From Streptomyces gobiensis (GTDB lineage Bacteria; Actinomycetota; Actinomycetes; Streptomycetales; Streptomycetaceae), in the NCBI RefSeq assembly GCF_021216675.1, contig NZ_CP086120.1, positions 186,001 through 250,000 of the forward strand: DNA of 64,000 nt. Direction: 5' to 3'. Shown piece by piece: positions 48,874 through 57,837 of this stretch (positions within the stretch are counted from its first letter, which is position 1; each line of letters begins with the position of its first letter). A program made the translations under genes and the position numbers. Under the pieces are notes generated by a model. The model was given only the letters and a program-made list of their open reading frames with translations. It had not been told where the DNA came from and made no database searches.

Positions 48874-49611
48874 TCAGCGGCGGAAGAAGGGCTCGCCGGA
48901 GAGGGGGGTGTCCGGGGGAAGCAGGGCCAGGGTCAGGCCCCGCACCAGGCGGGCGCGCAGCACCTCGTCGGCGGCGAGCGCGTCGGCCACCCGCCCCGCC
49001 ACCCGACGGGCGTGGGCATCCGCCCGAAGCTGCAGTGCCAGCGTTCCGTCGGCGTCGCCGCCCGGAGCCAGCCGGGCGCTGAGTACGGCGGGCTCCGCGG
49101 CCAGCACAGCACGCAGCGCCTCGGTGACGGCCGGGTCGTCCAGGGGGCCGGGAACGGTCGTGCGGCCCTCGGCCAGCGCGCGCAGCGCGGCACCGGTCAG
49201 CTGATAGGTCACCGGCCCGGCCAGATCGAGCACCAGGGTGTCGGCACCCTCCTGGGCCGCGGCCCGCAGCGCCTGGTGCAGCGGCACGGCGACCGGGCGG
49301 GCTTCCGCACGCCAGCGGGCCAGCGTCCCGGTGGAGGTGAACGCGGGCAGCGCACGACGGCCATCCGGGGCGGTGAGGGTGGGCACCGCCATATCGCTGC
49401 TCTTCTCCCGGCGCAGTCCGTCCCCTCCGGTCTCGGCCTCGCCGAGCACGGCGACCACAGGGACCAGCAGCCTCGCCCGGGAGAGCGCGGCGAGCAGCTG
49501 GGGTTCGGCCGCGCGGTCCTGGGACCAGGCGGTGAGGGCCTCGGCGAGGGCGGGGTCGGCTGAGCCGTCGTCACCCGCGAAGCCGGGGTCGGGAATGTTC
49601 TTGAGCGCCAC
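48874..49611 (-). CDS. SseB-domain protein
   Basis: A 245-residue protein with the SseB N-terminal-like domain (residues ~20-140: LAEALTAWSQDRAAEPQLLA, ARLLVPVVAVLGE, AFTSTGTLARW). The role of the domain in actinobacteria is unknown; in some lineages it occurs near type VII or stress genes. No signal peptide or membrane helix is seen. It lies 27 bases downstream of the mycosin-like protease gene on the same strand, so they may be co-transcribed. Confidence 0.78.
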   Translation of the reverse strand: MALKNIPDPGFAGDDGSADPALAEALTAWSQDRAAEPQLLAALSRARLLVPVVAVLGEAETGGDGLRREKSSDMAVPTLTAPDGRRALPAFTSTGTLARWRAEARPVAVPLHQALRAAAQEGADTLVLDLAGPVTYQLTGAALRALAEGRTTVPGPLDDPAVTEALRAVLAAEPAVLSARLAPGGDADGTLALQLRADAHARRVAGRVADALAADEVLRARLVRGLTLALLPPDTPLSGEPFFRR

Positions 49612-49638
49612 CCGGAGAGCGTAGCCCGCCCCGGGCGC

Positions 49639-50835
49639 TCAGCGACGCCGGGGCAGTCTGATCCCGCGGTACATGGCCACCGAGCCCGCGATGAACAGCG
49701 CTCCCAGCACTCCGGCGGCGGGAGCGAGCCAGCCGGTCCCGATGCCGTCGTCGTCGGGCCGCGGCCCGGCGCCGAAGTACTCCTTTCCGTAGGGCTCCGG
49801 GGTGGGGCGCTGCTTTCTGGGCTTGACGTTCGCGCCGAGTTCGATCGCGGCCGCCACATCGACCACACCGGTGCCCAGCGAGTCGCTGCGGCCACCCGCG
49901 GGGGTGTTGCGGGCGGTGTCCGAGAGAAGTTTCTTGATCTGGGCCGGGCTCAGGTCCGGATGGGCGGCGCGGACCAGGGCGGTGACGCCGGAGACCACCG
50001 CGGCGGCGGCGCTGGTGCCCCAGCCGTTGTAGTACTTGCCGTCCGGGTCGGCGATCACCACATCCTTGCCGGGTGCGCTGACGGTGGCGTACCAGCGGCG
50101 GGTGGAGAAGGAGGCACGGGCGCCATAGCGGTCCACGGCGGTCACCGTGATCACCCCTGGGTAGGCGGCCGGATAGGAGACCCGGTCACCGTCCTCACCG
50201 CCGTTGCCCGCGGAAGCGACCACCACGGCGCCCTTGCGCAGCGCGTAGCGGACGGCGGCGTCCTCGCGGGGGTCGGGGTGGGCGGCGGCGCTGTCGTCGC
50301 CCAGCGACAGATTGATGACCTCGGCCCCCTGGTCGACCGCCCAGCGGATGCCTTCGGCCAGCGCGCCGCCCCGGGCGCTGCGGGCCTTCTTACGCTGTGG
50401 GTCGCCCTCCTCCAGCAGCACCCGGACCGGCAGGATCTTGGCCTCGGGTGCGATGCCGAGCACCCCCTCCCGGCGGCCGGAGCCGTGGCCGCGCCCCGCG
50501 ATGATCCCGGCCATGGCGGTGCCGTGCCGGGCCCAGGAGCGATCGCCGCGCTGTGCGCCGAAGCCGATGACGTCCTTGCCCGTCAGCACCGCGCCCCGGA
50601 GGTCGGGGTGGTCGGCGTCGACCCCGGTATCGAGCACCGCGACGGTGACGCCCGCGCCCTTGGTGGTCTTCCAGGCGTCCCGGGCGCCCACCGTCTCCAG
50701 CGGCCACTGCCGGTCCCGGATGCCGTCCGCGTACGCGTGGTCCGCCGGGAGCAGAGCCAGCAAGGTGAGCAGCGCGGCGGCGAGCAGCGCCGCCGTGCGG
50801 CGGCGCTGCTCGCCGGGGGGGCGCGTGCTGGTCAT
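49639..50835 (-). CDS. Mycosin-like (S8) type VII secretion-associated serine protease
   Basis: 398 residues. A Sec signal (residues ~12-35) precedes a subtilisin domain with the catalytic Asp in VAVLDTGVDADHPDL, His in RHGTAMAGIIAG and Ser in WGTSAAAAVVSG. A Pro-rich linker and C-terminal membrane helix (~370-390) anchor it facing the outside. This layout is that of MycP proteases. No EccC, EsxA/B or EccD gene is in the window, so it may be a stand-alone relative. ATG 50835 overlaps the upstream stop by four bases. Confidence 0.87.
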   Translation of the reverse strand: MTSTRPPGEQRRRTAALLAAALLTLLALLPADHAYADGIRDRQWPLETVGARDAWKTTKGAGVTVAVLDTGVDADHPDLRGAVLTGKDVIGFGAQRGDRSWARHGTAMAGIIAGRGHGSGRREGVLGIAPEAKILPVRVLLEEGDPQRKKARSARGGALAEGIRWAVDQGAEVINLSLGDDSAAAHPDPREDAAVRYALRKGAVVVASAGNGGEDGDRVSYPAAYPGVITVTAVDRYGARASFSTRRWYATVSAPGKDVVIADPDGKYYNGWGTSAAAAVVSGVTALVRAAHPDLSPAQIKKLLSDTARNTPAGGRSDSLGTGVVDVAAAIELGANVKPRKQRPTPEPYGKEYFGAGPRPDDDGIGTGWLAPAAGVLGALFIAGSVAMYRGIRLPRRR

Positions 50836-51797
50836 CGGTCCTCCTCGGTGCCGTCCCCAGTGGCTGGGGGCGCTGTCCCGGTCGCCTGGCTCAGGGAGAG
50901 GATGCCGCGCTCTATGCGGTCCGCGATGCCCTGGGCGTCGTGGCCCAGACCGGCCTGGGCGGGGGCGGTGGTCTCCCCCTTCTCGGTAGCTTCGGCGGCT
51001 GGCTGGGGTTCGCTGACGATGCGTCCGTCGACGAAGCCGGTCACCGCGTAGATGACGATGGGGGCGTCGGTACGGACACGGATCGTCCAGGTGGCGCGCT
51101 GTGCGTCGCCGAACCCCGCCGAGTCGGTACCGCGGGCGGCGTACGGACGGGGCATCAGATCGGTGCGCTGGGTGAGGTTTTCCCCGGCGAACCGATCGCG
51201 CAGGTCGCGCATGCCCGCCGGGTCGGCCCGGGTGAAGAGCACACCTACGGTGGTGACGCTGCTGGAGGTCTCGTCGATGTAGGTGGCGCGGACCAGGCGG
51301 CGGCAGCCCACGGGGGAGAGGACCTTGGTGAGCAGTTCGTCGAAGGCGCGCTCGCAGGCGCTGTCGGGGGCGACGGCCGCCCGTATCCAGCGCCGCTCCG
51401 CGCCTCCCGGGCCCGCGCTGTTGGCCCGCAGGCGCTGCGGAAAGAGCTTGTCGACCGGCTTTTCGCGCCACAGGTCCCGCGCGTCAGCGAAGGCGGTCTC
51501 GGCGGTGGGCTGGTCCTCGGCGTCCCCGGTCAGCCAGTTGCCGGCCACGGCGCCGGTGAGCAGTCCGATGCCGAGTACGAGGCAGATGGCCGCGGAGACG
51601 GTACGGGTCCGGGTGCGCGGCGCGCGCTTGGGCTCGGGCGGCTGGGGAGGCATACCGGGCAGCTGCGGCCCGGCGGGTATCGGCGACGTGGCGCCCGGGG
51701 CCGCCCCCCTGGGAGGCGGCGGCTGCGGCGGTACGAACGGCCTCGGTGGTATGAGAGGCGGCAACGGTGCACGTGATGGGTCCGCCTCTGTGCTCAC
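50832..51797 (-). CDS. Membrane protein with Pro-rich N-terminus, partner of the mycosin-like protease
   Basis: 321 residues. The first ~65 are Pro-rich (PPLIPPRPFVPPQPPPPRG), then one membrane helix (~70-90, SAAICLVLGIGLLTGAVAG) and an extracellular domain of ~200 residues with two Cys (SACERAFDE and VGCRRLVRAT) that may form a disulfide. No named family is recognised. GTG 51797 has AGGGGG five bases upstream. The 4-base overlap with the protease gene suggests the two proteins act together at the membrane; it may be a substrate or regulator of the protease. Confidence 0.7.
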   Translation of the reverse strand: MSTEADPSRAPLPPLIPPRPFVPPQPPPPRGAAPGATSPIPAGPQLPGMPPQPPEPKRAPRTRTRTVSAAICLVLGIGLLTGAVAGNWLTGDAEDQPTAETAFADARDLWREKPVDKLFPQRLRANSAGPGGAERRWIRAAVAPDSACERAFDELLTKVLSPVGCRRLVRATYIDETSSSVTTVGVLFTRADPAGMRDLRDRFAGENLTQRTDLMPRPYAARGTDSAGFGDAQRATWTIRVRTDAPIVIYAVTGFVDGRIVSEPQPAAEATEKGETTAPAQAGLGHDAQGIADRIERGILSLSQATGTAPPATGDGTEEDR

Positions 51798-51988
51798 CGG
51801 CACCCCCTGGCTCAGTACCGGCTGCCCGGCTGGTTCTCGTTTGCGGGCAGGCCGGTTCGTATCCGGACAACACGCCGTTGACCAGGCGGTCACGGTGTGT
51901 GCGTCACTTTACGGGGAGCCCTGGTGGGTCCGGCAACCCGCTCCCGGGAGGGCTGTCCAGGAGGGCTCGGTTCTGGCAAGCTGCCCGC

Positions 51989-53203
51989 GTGTTCGACGCT
52001 ATCGCTCACCCAGCCGCCGACCGGGCCCGCTACGACCGGGCCACCGCTCATCTCAACGCGCCGCTGGCCATGGTCGATCTGGCCGCGTTCGACGCCAACG
52101 CCGCGGACATCGTCCGACGGGCCGACGGCAAGCCGGTCCGGGTCGCCAGTAAGTCGGTGCGCTGCCGGGCGCTGCTGGAGCGGGTACTGGAGCGGGACGG
52201 CTTCCATGGGGTGATGAGCTTCACCCTCGCCGAATCCATCTGGCTGGCCCGCTCCGGGGTGTCCGATGTGCTGCTGGCCTACCCGTCCGTGGACCGGGTC
52301 TCCTTCGCCGAACTGGCCGCCGATCCCAAGCTCGCCGCCGCGGTGACCGTGATGGTCGACGATCCGGCGCAGTTGGCGCTGATCGATATGGCCCGGGACG
52401 GCGGCCGGGAGGAGATCCGGGTCTGTCTGGAGCTGGACACCTCGCTGCGGCTGCTGGGCGGCCGGGTGCGGATCGGCGCCCGCCGCTCCCCGCTGCACTC
52501 CCCCGCCCAACTCGCGGAGCTGGCCCGCTCGGTGGTGCGGCGGCCCGGTTTCCGGTTGGTGGGGCTGATGGCGTACGAGGGCCATGTGGCCGGTGTGGGG
52601 GACTCCGTTCCCGGGCATCCGCTGCGCTCGCGCGGTATCCGGCTGATGCAGCGGGCGGCACGCCGGGAGCTGGCCGAGCGCCGGGCGGCGGCCGTACGGG
52701 CCGTGACGGCGGTGCAGCCGGAGCTGGAGTTCGTCAATGGCGGTGGCACCGGCAGTGTGCAGCACACGGCCGCCGAGGAGGCGGTCACGGAGATCGCGGC
52801 GGGCTCGGGGCTGCTGATGCCACGGCTTTTCGACCACTACACCTCGTTCACCGGCCGCCCGGCCGCCCTGTTCGCCCAGCCCGTGGTACGCCGCCCGGGG
52901 GTGGGCGTCGTCACGGTGCTGGGCGGTGGCTATCCCGCATCGGGCGCGGCGGGTGAGGACCGGCTCCCGACGCCGTATCTGCCCGAAGGGCTGCGCTACG
53001 ACCCGCGGGAGGGCCCGGGTGAGGTGCAGACGCCACTGCTGGGCCCGGCCGCGGATGACCTCCTCATCGGTGACAAGGTGTGGTTCCGGCATGCCAAGGC
53101 CGGTGAGCTGGCCGAGCGCTTCGCGGAGCTGCATCTCATTGAGGGTGACCGGATTACGGCGACCATGCCGACGTACCGGGGCGAGGGCCGTACCTTCCTG
53201 TGA
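51989..53203 (+). CDS. PLP-dependent amino acid deaminase/aldolase (D-threonine aldolase-like)
   Basis: A 404-residue fold-type III PLP enzyme with an alanine-racemase N-terminal barrel. The PLP lysine lies in VRVASKSVRCRALL, and phosphate/Glu contacts are seen near VCLELDTSLRLLGG. The C-terminal beta domain ends with a metal-site-like HxxD/C region (LIGDKVWFRHAKAGE). It resembles D-threonine aldolase and D-serine dehydratase; the actual substrate is not determined. GTG 51989 gives FDAIAHPAADRARYDRA, a typical start, but no nearby ribosome-binding site. Confidence 0.85.
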   Translation: MFDAIAHPAADRARYDRATAHLNAPLAMVDLAAFDANAADIVRRADGKPVRVASKSVRCRALLERVLERDGFHGVMSFTLAESIWLARSGVSDVLLAYPSVDRVSFAELAADPKLAAAVTVMVDDPAQLALIDMARDGGREEIRVCLELDTSLRLLGGRVRIGARRSPLHSPAQLAELARSVVRRPGFRLVGLMAYEGHVAGVGDSVPGHPLRSRGIRLMQRAARRELAERRAAAVRAVTAVQPELEFVNGGGTGSVQHTAAEEAVTEIAAGSGLLMPRLFDHYTSFTGRPAALFAQPVVRRPGVGVVTVLGGGYPASGAAGEDRLPTPYLPEGLRYDPREGPGEVQTPLLGPAADDLLIGDKVWFRHAKAGELAERFAELHLIEGDRITATMPTYRGEGRTFL

Positions 53204-53220
53204 CACCTGTGACACCGCCA

Positions 53221-53250
53221 GCTCCCGCGACCGTAACGGCGCGCGGGAGC
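53221..53250. terminator. Bidirectional terminator-like hairpin
   Basis: A perfect 9-bp stem GCTCCCGCG / CGCGGGAGC with a 12-base loop lies 18 bases after the deaminase stop and just beyond the hexanucleotide repeat that follows the convergent DUF4142 gene. Confidence 0.7.
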
Positions 53251-53266
53251 CGGAGGCCGCGCCGCA

Positions 53267-53320
53267 CGGCTACGGCTACGGCTACGGCTACGGCTACGGC
53301 TACGGCTACGGCTACGGCTA
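53267..53320. repeat. Hexanucleotide tandem repeat (CGGCTA)9
   Basis: Nine perfect copies lie between two convergent genes; the last copy provides the TAG stop of the DUF4142 gene (53318-53320). Any change in copy number leaves both coding regions intact. On the minus strand the repeat reads TAGCCG, placing a series of further in-frame TAG stops after the gene. Confidence 0.97.
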
Positions 53321-54022
53321 CGAGGAGACAGCCTTCTCTACCTCCTCCAAGGACTTGGCGTCCACCAGCCCGGTGTCCTCAAGCACCTCCAGATGGTCCA
53401 GTACCGTCTGGTTCGCCTGGCGGGCGTGACGGCGGATGAGGTCATTCTGGGTGGCGCCGCGCACCTCGCCGATGGTGGCGAAGATCTTGCCGTGTGACAC
53501 CCGCAGCACATTGGCGAAGAGACGGTCGAACTCCGCGCCACGGGCGTTCTTCAACTGCTCGACCCAGTCCTGCTGCTCCTCGGTGGCCTGATTGGGGATG
53601 GTGACGCCGAGTATCTTCGCGTCCTCGCGCACCAGCTGGTCCAGCTTGGCGTGTCCGTCCAGCAGATGGAGGCCAGCGCGCTTGACGGCCTCGCTGGAGC
53701 CGTTGGTCTGCGCCAGCCGGCCGGCCGGGATCTCCCATAGCCCGGCCTGCCGCACCGCCACCAGGAACTTCTTGTCGATCTCGGTCACCGTGCCCACCTC
53801 CACCGGCTTCTCGCCTCCGGAGGTGCCGGAACCACCCGTGTGCGCTGAGTCGTTGCCGCTGTGCTGCGATCCGGCCGCCGCGGTGCCAACGTCCGCACTG
53901 CTGCTGCCGCTCTGCAACGACAGCAACACGGCGGAGACCGTGATGAGGATCGCGGCGGCGACGGTGACCGCGGTCAGCCTGGTCGGTACCTTGCGCCCTG
54001 TCAGTCGTCGATAGGACCGCAT
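53318..54022 (-). CDS. DUF4142 family membrane-anchored protein
   Basis: 234 residues. An N-terminal membrane helix or signal (~17-37, TAVTVAAAILITVSAVLL) precedes a Ser/Gly-rich linker (~40-70) and a helical DUF4142 domain (~75-230) with EIDKKFLVAVRQAGLWEI and AEFDRLFANVLRVSHGKI. The domain is a ferritin-like helical bundle of unknown role, probably extracytoplasmic here. ATG 54022 has AAGGAG five bases upstream. Confidence 0.88.
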   Translation of the reverse strand: MRSYRRLTGRKVPTRLTAVTVAAAILITVSAVLLSLQSGSSSADVGTAAAGSQHSGNDSAHTGGSGTSGGEKPVEVGTVTEIDKKFLVAVRQAGLWEIPAGRLAQTNGSSEAVKRAGLHLLDGHAKLDQLVREDAKILGVTIPNQATEEQQDWVEQLKNARGAEFDRLFANVLRVSHGKIFATIGEVRGATQNDLIRRHARQANQTVLDHLEVLEDTGLVDAKSLEEVEKAVSS

Positions 54023-54157
54023 CCGTTCTCCTTCTTCGCGCCGAGCCCCCTCGGTACGCAGCGCACACTGCCGTGTGTGCCCTGGCCATGGGGGAAGTTG
54101 CGCGAGAATGGACGAGGACCGCCCACCGTCGCCGCCGATGCGGTACGGTCACGCGTT

Positions 54158-54940
54158 CTACACAGGTGTCACATACGCACCGGAGATCCCGCCGTCCACC
54201 AGGAAATCGGCGGCGTTGATGAAGGACGCGTCATCGCTGGCCAGAAAGGCCACCGCGGCGGCGATCTCCTCCGGCTCGGCGAAGCGGCCGACCGGGACAT
54301 GCACCAGACGGCGCTGGGCCCGCTCCGGGTCCTTGGCGAACAGCTCCTTGAGCAGCGGCGTGTTGACCGGCCCGGGGCACAGCGCGTTGACCCGGATGCC
54401 CTCGCGGGCGAACTGGACGCCCAGCTCCCGGGACATCGCGAGCACCCCGCCCTTGGACGCGGTGTAGCTGATCTGGGAGGTGGCCGCGCCCATCACCGCG
54501 ACAAAGGACGCCGTGTTGATGATGGAGCCCCTGCCCTGGCGCTGCATATAGGGGATGGCGTGCTTGCAGCACAGATAGACGGAGGTGAGGTTGACCTCCT
54601 GGACCCGTCGCCAGGCGTCCAGCCCGGTGGTGAGGATCGAGTCGTCGTCAGGTGGTGAGATCCCCGCGTTGTTGAAGGCCACATCGATGGAGCCATAGGT
54701 GTCGTAGGCGGTCTTGAAGAGCGCCTCCACCTGGTCGGAGTCGGTGACATCGACCGGAACGTAGAGACCGCCGACCTCCTCGGCGGCCGCCTTGCCGCGC
54801 TCGCTGTCCACATCCGCGCAGACGACGTTGGCGCCCTCGGTGGCCAGCCGCCGTACGGTGGCCAGTCCGATGCCGCTGCCCGCCCCGGTGACCACGGCGG
54901 TACGGCCCACCAGCCGACGGCATACTGCTGCTTCGGTCAC
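54158..54940 (-). CDS. SDR-family oxidoreductase in the amine-catabolism operon
   Basis: A 260-residue short-chain dehydrogenase. Cofactor motif TGAGSGIG (residues ~19-26), NNAG, catalytic Ser, and the Tyr-Lys pair in SYTASKGG are all intact. Asp after the beta2 strand (VCADVDSERG) suggests NAD rather than NADP. Its GTG start overlaps the aldehyde dehydrogenase stop (GTGA) with GAGGAG upstream, so it is the third gene of glnA4-like, aldehyde dehydrogenase, SDR. It may oxidise the gamma-glutamylated alcohol or an intermediate of the pathway. Confidence 0.87.
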   Translation of the reverse strand: MTEAAVCRRLVGRTAVVTGAGSGIGLATVRRLATEGANVVCADVDSERGKAAAEEVGGLYVPVDVTDSDQVEALFKTAYDTYGSIDVAFNNAGISPPDDDSILTTGLDAWRRVQEVNLTSVYLCCKHAIPYMQRQGRGSIINTASFVAVMGAATSQISYTASKGGVLAMSRELGVQFAREGIRVNALCPGPVNTPLLKELFAKDPERAQRRLVHVPVGRFAEPEEIAAAVAFLASDDASFINAADFLVDGGISGAYVTPV

Positions 54941-56373
54941 TGCTGCTCCTCGGTGCTCAGGAAGACGTTTTTGGTTTCGGTGAAGGCGGCCAGCGCGTCC
55001 GGACCCAGCTCACGGCCGAGTCCGGACTGTTTGTAGCCGCCGAAGGGGGTCGAGTAGCGCACGCTGCTGTGCGAGTTCACGGAGAGATTGCCCGCCGCTA
55101 CGGCCTGGGACATGCGCAGGGCGCGTGCGGTGTCGCGGGTCCAGATCGAGCCGGACAGTCCGTACGCGGTGTCATTGGCGAGCCGTACGGCGTCGGCCTC
55201 GTCGTCGAAGGGAAGCACAACGGCGACGGGTCCGAAGATCTCCTCGACGGCGGTACGGTCCCGCGGATCGCCCTCCAGCACGGTGGCCGGATACCAGAAC
55301 CCGGCGCCCTTGGGCGCCTCGCCCCGGATGGCCGCCGGGAAGTCCTCGGGGACGTAGGAGCGTACGCGCTCGCGCTGGGCGGCGGAGATCAGGGGGCCCA
55401 TCCCGGTGTCCGGGTCGGTGGGGTCGCCGCAGCGGAAACCACGCACGGCTGGCTCCAGCAGCTCCATGAACCGGTCGTAGACGCGGGCCTGGACGAGGAT
55501 ACGGCTGCGGGCGCAGCAGTCCTGCCCGGTGTTGTCCAGGAAGGAGCCGGGAGCGGCGGCCGCGGCCCGCTCCAGATCGGCGTCGGCGAAGACGATATTG
55601 GGGCTCTTGCCGCCGAGTTCAAGCGTCACCCGTTTCACCTGGGCGGCGCACTTGGCCATGATCTCCTTGCCGACCGCGGTGGAGCCGGTGAAGACGACCT
55701 TGGCGACGCCGGGGTGTTCGACCAGGGCGTTGCCCGCGACGGGCCCGGCGCCGGGCAGTACCTGGAAGAGCCCTTCGGGCAGCCCGGCCGCCAGGGCGAG
55801 CTCGGCCAGACGCAGCGCGGTGAGCGGGGTGGTCTCGGCGGGCTTGAGCAGGACGGCGTTGCCCGCGGCGAGTGCGGGCGCGGTGCCCCAGGCGGCGATC
55901 GGCATGGGGAAGTTCCAGGGCGCGATGACGGCGACGACACCCAGCGGCTCGGTGAAGGTGAGGTTCACGCCGCCGGAAACGGGGATCTGGCTGCCGGTCA
56001 GCCGCTCCACTCCCCCGGCGGCGTAGTCGAGGAGGTCGCGGACGTTGCCCGCCTCCCAGCGGGCGTTGCCGATGGGGTGGCCCGCCTCGGTGACCTCCAG
56101 CTGGGCGAGCTCTTCACGGTGTTCATCGACGGTGAGCGCGAAGCGGCGCAGCAGCCGGGCTCGTTCGCCCGGGGCGAGGGCCGCCCAGCCACGCTGGGCG
56201 GAGGACGCCCGTACGACTGCGGCGTCCACGTCCTGTGCGGTGCTGGCGGGGACGGTGGCGACCAGCTCTTCGGTCGTCGGGTTGATCACACGGTGCTCGT
56301 GCGGCTCCGGCTGCTCCGGCTGCTCCGGCTGCTCTGACAGTTCCAGTTCTGACTGTTCTGACTGTTCTGACAA
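54937..56373 (-). CDS. Aldehyde dehydrogenase (gamma-glutamyl-aminoaldehyde type)
   Basis: A 478-residue NAD(P)-dependent dehydrogenase. Catalytic Cys lies in DNTGQDCCARSRILV and the general-base Glu in VTLELGGKSPN; the Rossmann GSTAVGKEI is clear. In this setting it would oxidise a gamma-glutamyl aldehyde. The start is TTG 56373, ten bases after a GAGGA within the end of the ligase gene. The first ~25 residues are repeated Ser-Glu-Gln and Glu-Gln-Pro tripeptides encoded by 9-bp repeats (about 56309-56373) and are probably disordered. Confidence 0.9.
   Translation of the reverse strand: MSEQSEQSELELSEQPEQPEQPEPHEHRVINPTTEELVATVPASTAQDVDAAVVRASSAQRGWAALAPGERARLLRRFALTVDEHREELAQLEVTEAGHPIGNARWEAGNVRDLLDYAAGGVERLTGSQIPVSGGVNLTFTEPLGVVAVIAPWNFPMPIAAWGTAPALAAGNAVLLKPAETTPLTALRLAELALAAGLPEGLFQVLPGAGPVAGNALVEHPGVAKVVFTGSTAVGKEIMAKCAAQVKRVTLELGGKSPNIVFADADLERAAAAAPGSFLDNTGQDCCARSRILVQARVYDRFMELLEPAVRGFRCGDPTDPDTGMGPLISAAQRERVRSYVPEDFPAAIRGEAPKGAGFWYPATVLEGDPRDRTAVEEIFGPVAVVLPFDDEADAVRLANDTAYGLSGSIWTRDTARALRMSQAVAAGNLSVNSHSSVRYSTPFGGYKQSGLGRELGPDALAAFTETKNVFLSTEEQQ
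56309..56373 (-). repeat. Two adjacent 9-bp in-frame repeats
   Basis: GGCTGCTCC (x3) and TGTTCTGAC (about x3) encode Glu-Gln-Pro and Ser-Glu-Gln tripeptides at the N-terminus of the aldehyde dehydrogenase. Changes keep the frame. Confidence 0.8.
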
Positions 56374-56386
56374 GGGGGTGCGGTCC

Positions 56387-57766
56387 TCACATGCGCTCGA
56401 AGGAGCGGTAACGCTCCCAGTCGGTCACTGCGGTGTCGTAGGCCTCTTGCTCAACGCGGGCCATATGGCGGTAGTGCTCGACCACGTCGTCGCCGAAGGC
56501 GGCCCGGGCCAGCGCGCTGCCCGCCCAGAGCTCGGCGGCCTCGCGGAGCGTGCCGGGCACATGTACGGCGTCGCCGTCGTAGGCGTTGCCGGTGCAGGGC
56601 TCAGGGAGTTCCAGCGCCTGGTCAATGCCGTACAGGCCGCCCGCGATCATGCCCGCGACGGCGAGATACGGGTTCACATCGCCGCCGGGCAGGCGGTTCT
56701 CCATCCGGTGTGCGTGGCCGTGACCGATGACCCGGTAGGCGCAGGTGCGGTTGTCCGGTCCCCAGGCGACGGCGGTGGGCGCGAAGGAGCCGGGCTGAAA
56801 GCGCTTATAAGAGTTGATGTTGGGCGCGTAGAGCAGGGTCAGCTCACGCATCGTGGCGAGCTGTCCGGCGAGGAAGTGCCGCATGGTCTTGGACATGCCG
56901 TACGGGTCGTCGTCCCCGGCCAGTACCGGTGCGCCGGACTCATCACGCAGCGAGAGATGAATATGGCAGGAGTTGCCCTCACGTTCATCGAACTTCGCCA
57001 TGAAGGTGAGCGACAGCCCCTCCTGCGCGGCGATCTCCTTGGCGCCGGTCTTATAGACCGAGTGCTGGTCACACGTGGTCAGCGCGTCGTCGTAGCGGAA
57101 GGCGATCTCATGCTGGCCGAGGTTGCACTCACCCTTGGCGGACTCCACGGTCATCCCGGCGGCGCCCATCTCGTTGCGGATGCGGCGCAGCAGCGGCTCC
57201 ACCCGGCCGGTGCCGAGGATGGAGTAGTCGACGTTGTACTGGTTGACCGGGGTGAGTCCGCGATAGCCGCTCCCCCAGGCCTGTTCATAGGTGTCCTTGA
57301 AGACCATGAACTCCAGCTCGGTGCCCGCGTAAGCGGTCCAGCCGCGGTCGGCGAGCCGGTCGAGCTGACGGCGCAGTATCTGCCGTGGCGAGGCGGTGAC
57401 CGGTGAACCGTCGTGCCAGGCGAGGTCGGCGTTCATCAGCACGGTGCCCGGGTGCCAGGGGGTGCGGCGCAGGGTGCCCGCGTCGCCGTGCATGGCGAAG
57501 TCGCCGTAGCCGCGCTCCCAGGAGGACATGGCGTAGCCGTCGACGGTGTTCATATCGGCGTCCACGGCGAGCAGGTAGTTGCAGCCCTCGGTGCCATGGG
57601 TGAGGACGTCATCGAGGAAGAAGCGCGCGGCGAACCGCTTGCCCTGGAGCCGTCCTTGCATATCCGTGAAGGCGAGTACCACCGTGTCGATGTCGCCCGC
57701 GTCGACACGTCGGCGGAGTTCACCAATGGAGAGTGGGGGTGTGCGGTCTGCCATGCGGTCTGCCAC
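56387..57766 (-). CDS. Glutamine-synthetase-like gamma-glutamylamine ligase (GlnA4-like)
   Basis: A 459-residue GSI-fold ligase. Metal and substrate residues are readable in AGTELEFMVF, ESAKGECNLGQHEI, GNSCHIHLSL and HRMENRLPGGDVNPY, the last containing the family Arg/Glu motif. The tyrosine adenylylation loop of true GSI is not evident. The neighbourhood (aldehyde dehydrogenase, FadR regulator, amine permease, PuuD-like hydrolase) points to gamma-glutamylation of an amine; the S. coelicolor counterpart GlnA4 (SCO1613) is reported to act on ethanolamine. GTG 57766 has GGAGG seven bases upstream and is preferred to ATG 57754. Confidence 0.88.
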   Translation of the reverse strand: MADRMADRTPPLSIGELRRRVDAGDIDTVVLAFTDMQGRLQGKRFAARFFLDDVLTHGTEGCNYLLAVDADMNTVDGYAMSSWERGYGDFAMHGDAGTLRRTPWHPGTVLMNADLAWHDGSPVTASPRQILRRQLDRLADRGWTAYAGTELEFMVFKDTYEQAWGSGYRGLTPVNQYNVDYSILGTGRVEPLLRRIRNEMGAAGMTVESAKGECNLGQHEIAFRYDDALTTCDQHSVYKTGAKEIAAQEGLSLTFMAKFDEREGNSCHIHLSLRDESGAPVLAGDDDPYGMSKTMRHFLAGQLATMRELTLLYAPNINSYKRFQPGSFAPTAVAWGPDNRTCAYRVIGHGHAHRMENRLPGGDVNPYLAVAGMIAGGLYGIDQALELPEPCTGNAYDGDAVHVPGTLREAAELWAGSALARAAFGDDVVEHYRHMARVEQEAYDTAVTDWERYRSFERM

Positions 57767-57802
57767 GAAGGGACCTCCTGTTTGTGCCGCCGGAAGCCAT
57801 AA

Positions 57803-57818
57803 GGTAGTCCTGAATACC
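57803..57818. promoter_or_regulatory. Putative FadR-type operator
   Basis: GGTAGTCCTGAATACC is palindromic at 12 of 16 positions and lies in the 71-base gap between the divergent ligase and regulator genes. It is a natural site for the GntR/FCD regulator to control both directions. Confidence 0.55.
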
Positions 57819-57837
57819 ATTGAAGGGAAGGGATTCG

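Noticed and set aside
52926..53429. A plus-strand frame with Gly-Tyr repeats
   Set aside because: The repeats come from the (CGGCTA)9 array between two convergent genes; the rest is antisense to DUF4142 and the deaminase.
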